DNA from: Robiginitomaculum sp.
GTDB taxonomy: Bacteria; Pseudomonadota; Alphaproteobacteria; Caulobacterales; Maricaulaceae
NCBI GenBank assembly: GCA_026982415.1
Contig: JALSHE010000036.1
Span: 1 to 64,000 of the forward strand
DNA length: 64,000 nt
Reading direction: 5' to 3'
In this document: one piece after another, positions 62,146-64,000 of the stretch
Layout of the letters: every line of letters starts with the position of its first letter
Numbering within the stretch: the first letter of the stretch is position 1
The notes under the pieces: model-generated
What the model was told of the DNA's origin: nothing
What the model saw: the letters and a program-made list of their open reading frames with translations, nothing else
The model's database searches: none
Position numbers and translations under genes: made by a program

Positions 62146-62829
62146 ATGACCAAACTTGACCCGTCCACAGATCCATCCTTGATTGCCCGTACCGCTTTGC
62201 TTGAAGCCACCTTGCCCCATGTGCCGTTTGATGGCTGGAGTTCAAAATCTCTCAGGCTCGGTGTAAAAAATTCCGGCCTGCCTGTGGGCGCAGAAGAACT
62301 ATATTTCCCCGGCGGCGCTCTTGAAATGATCCAATTTTGGAACGCGCAAATGGACAAGTATGTGGAAACGAAATTGGCCAAATTGGACCTCAAGACCATG
62401 CGCATACGCGACAAGGTCACCAAGGGCATTACGGCAAGGCTTGAAGCTATCGCTATACACGAAGAAGCCGCCAGACGAGCAATAGCCCGTACCGCCTTAC
62501 CGGACGGCTTGCTGCTTGGTCCAAAAATTCTGTGGGCAGCAGCCGATACCATTTGGCGCGCCATTGGCGACACATCCACCGATATAAATTACTATACGAA
62601 ACGCACCACGCTCAGCGCCGTTATCAGCACAAGTCTAGCCGCGTGGCTATCAGACGACACGCCGGAGAAAACCAAAGCGCGAGCCTTCCTGGACGCCCGC
62701 ATAGAAAATGTCATGCAGTTCGAAGGCGCAAAATTCAAAGCCAAAAAACGTCTGTCAAAGCTGCCAAACCCGGCAGAAATTCTCGGCGGATTAAGGTACG
62801 GCAGAGGGCGCCGCAAACGCCGGGGTTAA
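62146..62829 (+). CDS. COQ9 family ubiquinone-synthesis protein
   Basis: 227-aa lipid-binding protein of the COQ9 family, which helps COQ7-type hydroxylation of ubiquinone precursors. The TetR-like helical fold is reflected by LLEATLPHVPFDGWSSKSLRLG, GGALEMIQFWNAQMD, RRAIARTALPDGLLLGPKILWAAADTIWRAIGDTSTDINYYTKRTTLSAVISTSLAAWL. The WRAIGDTS-D-x-NYYTKR run is the strongest marker. Its stop codon overlaps the convergent purK stop in TTAA. Confidence 0.92.
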   Translation: MTKLDPSTDPSLIARTALLEATLPHVPFDGWSSKSLRLGVKNSGLPVGAEELYFPGGALEMIQFWNAQMDKYVETKLAKLDLKTMRIRDKVTKGITARLEAIAIHEEAARRAIARTALPDGLLLGPKILWAAADTIWRAIGDTSTDINYYTKRTTLSAVISTSLAAWLSDDTPEKTKARAFLDARIENVMQFEGAKFKAKKRLSKLPNPAEILGGLRYGRGRRKRRG

Positions 62830-63893
62830 TTCTCCAACACCTCGTTCACATGACCCATTTTTCGGCCCGGCTTAATATCGCGTTTGTCGTAATTGTGGAC
62901 ATAGCTATTTGGTTTTTTGGCCAATGCGTCCGCCTGTAGAATTTCATCGCCAATTAAATTCGTCATTTTAACGCTGTGCTTTGGGACAACCCCGCCAAGT
63001 TCCATCCCTGTGATAGCGCGGATATGTTGTTCAAACTGGTCGGTACAGCCTGCGTCTTGGGTCCAATGGCCGGAATTATGGACGCGCGGGGCAATTTCGT
63101 TGACGATAAGCCCGCCCCCCTCCAGTTCAAAAAATTCAACGCCCATAACCCCGACATAATTCAGCGCATTTAGTATCCGGTGGGTAATGTCATGGGCTTT
63201 ATCCCCGATATTTTGCTTGTCGCCAGCAGGTGCAATACTGGTATGGAGACGGTGGTCTTTGTGGACATTCTCGGTCAGGGGGTAACAAGAAATTTCACCC
63301 TCACAGCCCCGCGCCGCAATAATGGAGAACTCTCGCACAAACGGCGCAAAACTTTCCGCAATTAAATCTGTACCGCCGAGCCTTGCGAAGGCGGCTTTGA
63401 CATCACGGGGCGTATCAACTTTTATCTGCCCTTTGCCGTCATAGCCAAAGCGCCTGGTTTTTAAAATCACAGGCGCGCCATATTTTTCCATAAATTCAGA
63501 TAGACTGTTCATGGTCTCTATGGTTGCGAAATTGACTACGGGTGCATAGGCTTTGTCGCGCAAAAATGTCTTTTCTATCAATCTATCATGGGAGGTTTGT
63601 AGGGCAAATTTATCTGGATAAACTGCCGTAAACCGCGCCGCTTGCTCTACGGCAATAACGGGAATATTTTCAAATTCATAAGTGACCACATCACATGTTT
63701 TGGCAAAATTGGTGACGGCTTGCATATCTTCATAAGGGGAAATCGTCTGCTTATCGGCAATGCGGCCAGCGGGCGTATCGTCGAACGGGTCAAATATATG
63801 GGTTTTGAGGCCAAGTTTTCGCGCCGCCTGTACCAACATCCGGCCAAGCTGTCCGCCGCCAAAAACACCTATGGTGATGTCCTGCTTAGTCAC
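62826..63893 (-). CDS. purK: N5-carboxyaminoimidazole ribonucleotide synthase
   Basis: ATP-grasp enzyme of purine synthesis that carboxylates AIR to N5-CAIR. The 355-aa protein starts TKQDITIGVFGGGQLGRMLVQAARKLG, contains VVTYEFENIP, VILKTRRFGYDGKGQ and NEIAPRVHNSGHWTQDA. GTG 63893 is chosen because it directly precedes the conserved start and overlaps the purE stop by 8 bp; a longer frame upstream belongs to purE in another frame. Convergent with the COQ9 gene. Confidence 0.95.
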   Translation of the reverse strand: MTKQDITIGVFGGGQLGRMLVQAARKLGLKTHIFDPFDDTPAGRIADKQTISPYEDMQAVTNFAKTCDVVTYEFENIPVIAVEQAARFTAVYPDKFALQTSHDRLIEKTFLRDKAYAPVVNFATIETMNSLSEFMEKYGAPVILKTRRFGYDGKGQIKVDTPRDVKAAFARLGGTDLIAESFAPFVREFSIIAARGCEGEISCYPLTENVHKDHRLHTSIAPAGDKQNIGDKAHDITHRILNALNYVGVMGVEFFELEGGGLIVNEIAPRVHNSGHWTQDAGCTDQFEQHIRAITGMELGGVVPKHSVKMTNLIGDEILQADALAKKPNSYVHNYDKRDIKPGRKMGHVNEVLEN

Positions 63894-64000
63894 GGGGATC
63901 AAGCCCGACACTATCGGTTTGCGCCGCGCGCCAATCATCTAGCCGCCCCGCCAAAGCCGCATCACCCAGCGCCAATATAGACGCCGCCAAAATCCCAGCA
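63886..64000 (-). CDS. purE: N5-CAIR mutase, C-terminal end (cut by window edge)
   Basis: The last 37 residues and stop of a frame entering from the right: AGILAASILALGDAALAGRL, then DDWRAAQTDSV and so on. This is the C-terminal helix region of PurE (ILALGD-x-ALA is diagnostic). The stop TAA at 63886-63888 lies within the first codons of purK, the usual purEK arrangement. The rest of the gene is outside. Confidence 0.88.
   Translation of the reverse strand, partial: AGILAASILALGDAALAGRLDDWRAAQTDSVGLDPRD

Overview
The window is a stretch of chromosome from an alphaproteobacterium. sciP (the CtrA inhibitor found only in alphaproteobacteria), IalB, COQ9, a DUF1499 protein, an aroC/J-domain/pdxH neighbourhood and a large TonB receptor all point that way. 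Style and gene order suggest a marine Hyphomonadaceae/Maricaulales-type dimorphic bacterium, but that finer placement is inference. There is no rRNA, tRNA, IS element, prophage or CRISPR array. leuS is cut by the left edge and purE by the right edge.

Layout. 1-5.4 kb: leuS, lptE, holA, rph, hrcA and grpE (translation, LPS assembly, replication, RNA processing, heat shock). 5.4-8 kb: a YegP-like protein, a YdcH-like protein, carA and a YqeY/GatB-like protein. 8-15.5 kb: a leftward TCA operon sucC-X-Y-sucD-sucA-sucB, unusual in carrying two exported-protein genes between sucC and sucD and a 41-codon leader ORF made from a dispersed repeat just before sucB. 15.8-18.1 kb: an ECF sigma factor with a one-TM partner, a CnrX/CpxP-like protein and an EF-hand protein. 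18.2-20.8 kb: a degenerate MinD-like protein, sciP and mnmA. 20.9-24.8 kb: aminotransferase, sulfotransferase and polyprenyl-phosphate-type glycosyltransferase genes, then about 900 bp with no intact gene that includes a possible SMR/ArnE-like relic. 24.8-33.6 kb: ftsK, IalB, a saccharopine-dehydrogenase-like/DUF4166 protein, a DCC protein, aroC, a tiny J-domain protein, pdxH and two membrane proteins. 33.8-36.2 kb: a VOC protein and beta-propeller divergent from an IclR regulator. 36.2-40 kb: an AI-2E-type permease and a phospholipid module (PlsC-like, CdsA-like, CDP-alcohol phosphotransferase).

40.3-50.8 kb is the most unusual part: a one-direction, tightly overlapping catabolic cluster with most enzyme types in pairs. 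It has two isochorismatase-type amidases, two PuuE-type cyclic-amide hydrolases, two family III CoA-transferases, one amidohydrolase without its usual HxH motif, a bicupin with a His-rich tail, a VOC protein and three proteins of unknown role. The families suggest opening of a cyclic amide/ureide, removal of the amide nitrogen, then CoA activation of the acid. The substrate is unknown. Long palindromic elements sit before and inside the cluster.

50.8-64 kb: a lysophospholipase-like hydrolase, an SCP2 protein, a methyltransferase-like lipoprotein, hsp20 with a good RpoH promoter and a ROSE-like leader, a TonB-dependent receptor, two unknown proteins, an MBL-fold hydrolase, a NatAB-like ABC exporter, COQ9 and purK/purE.
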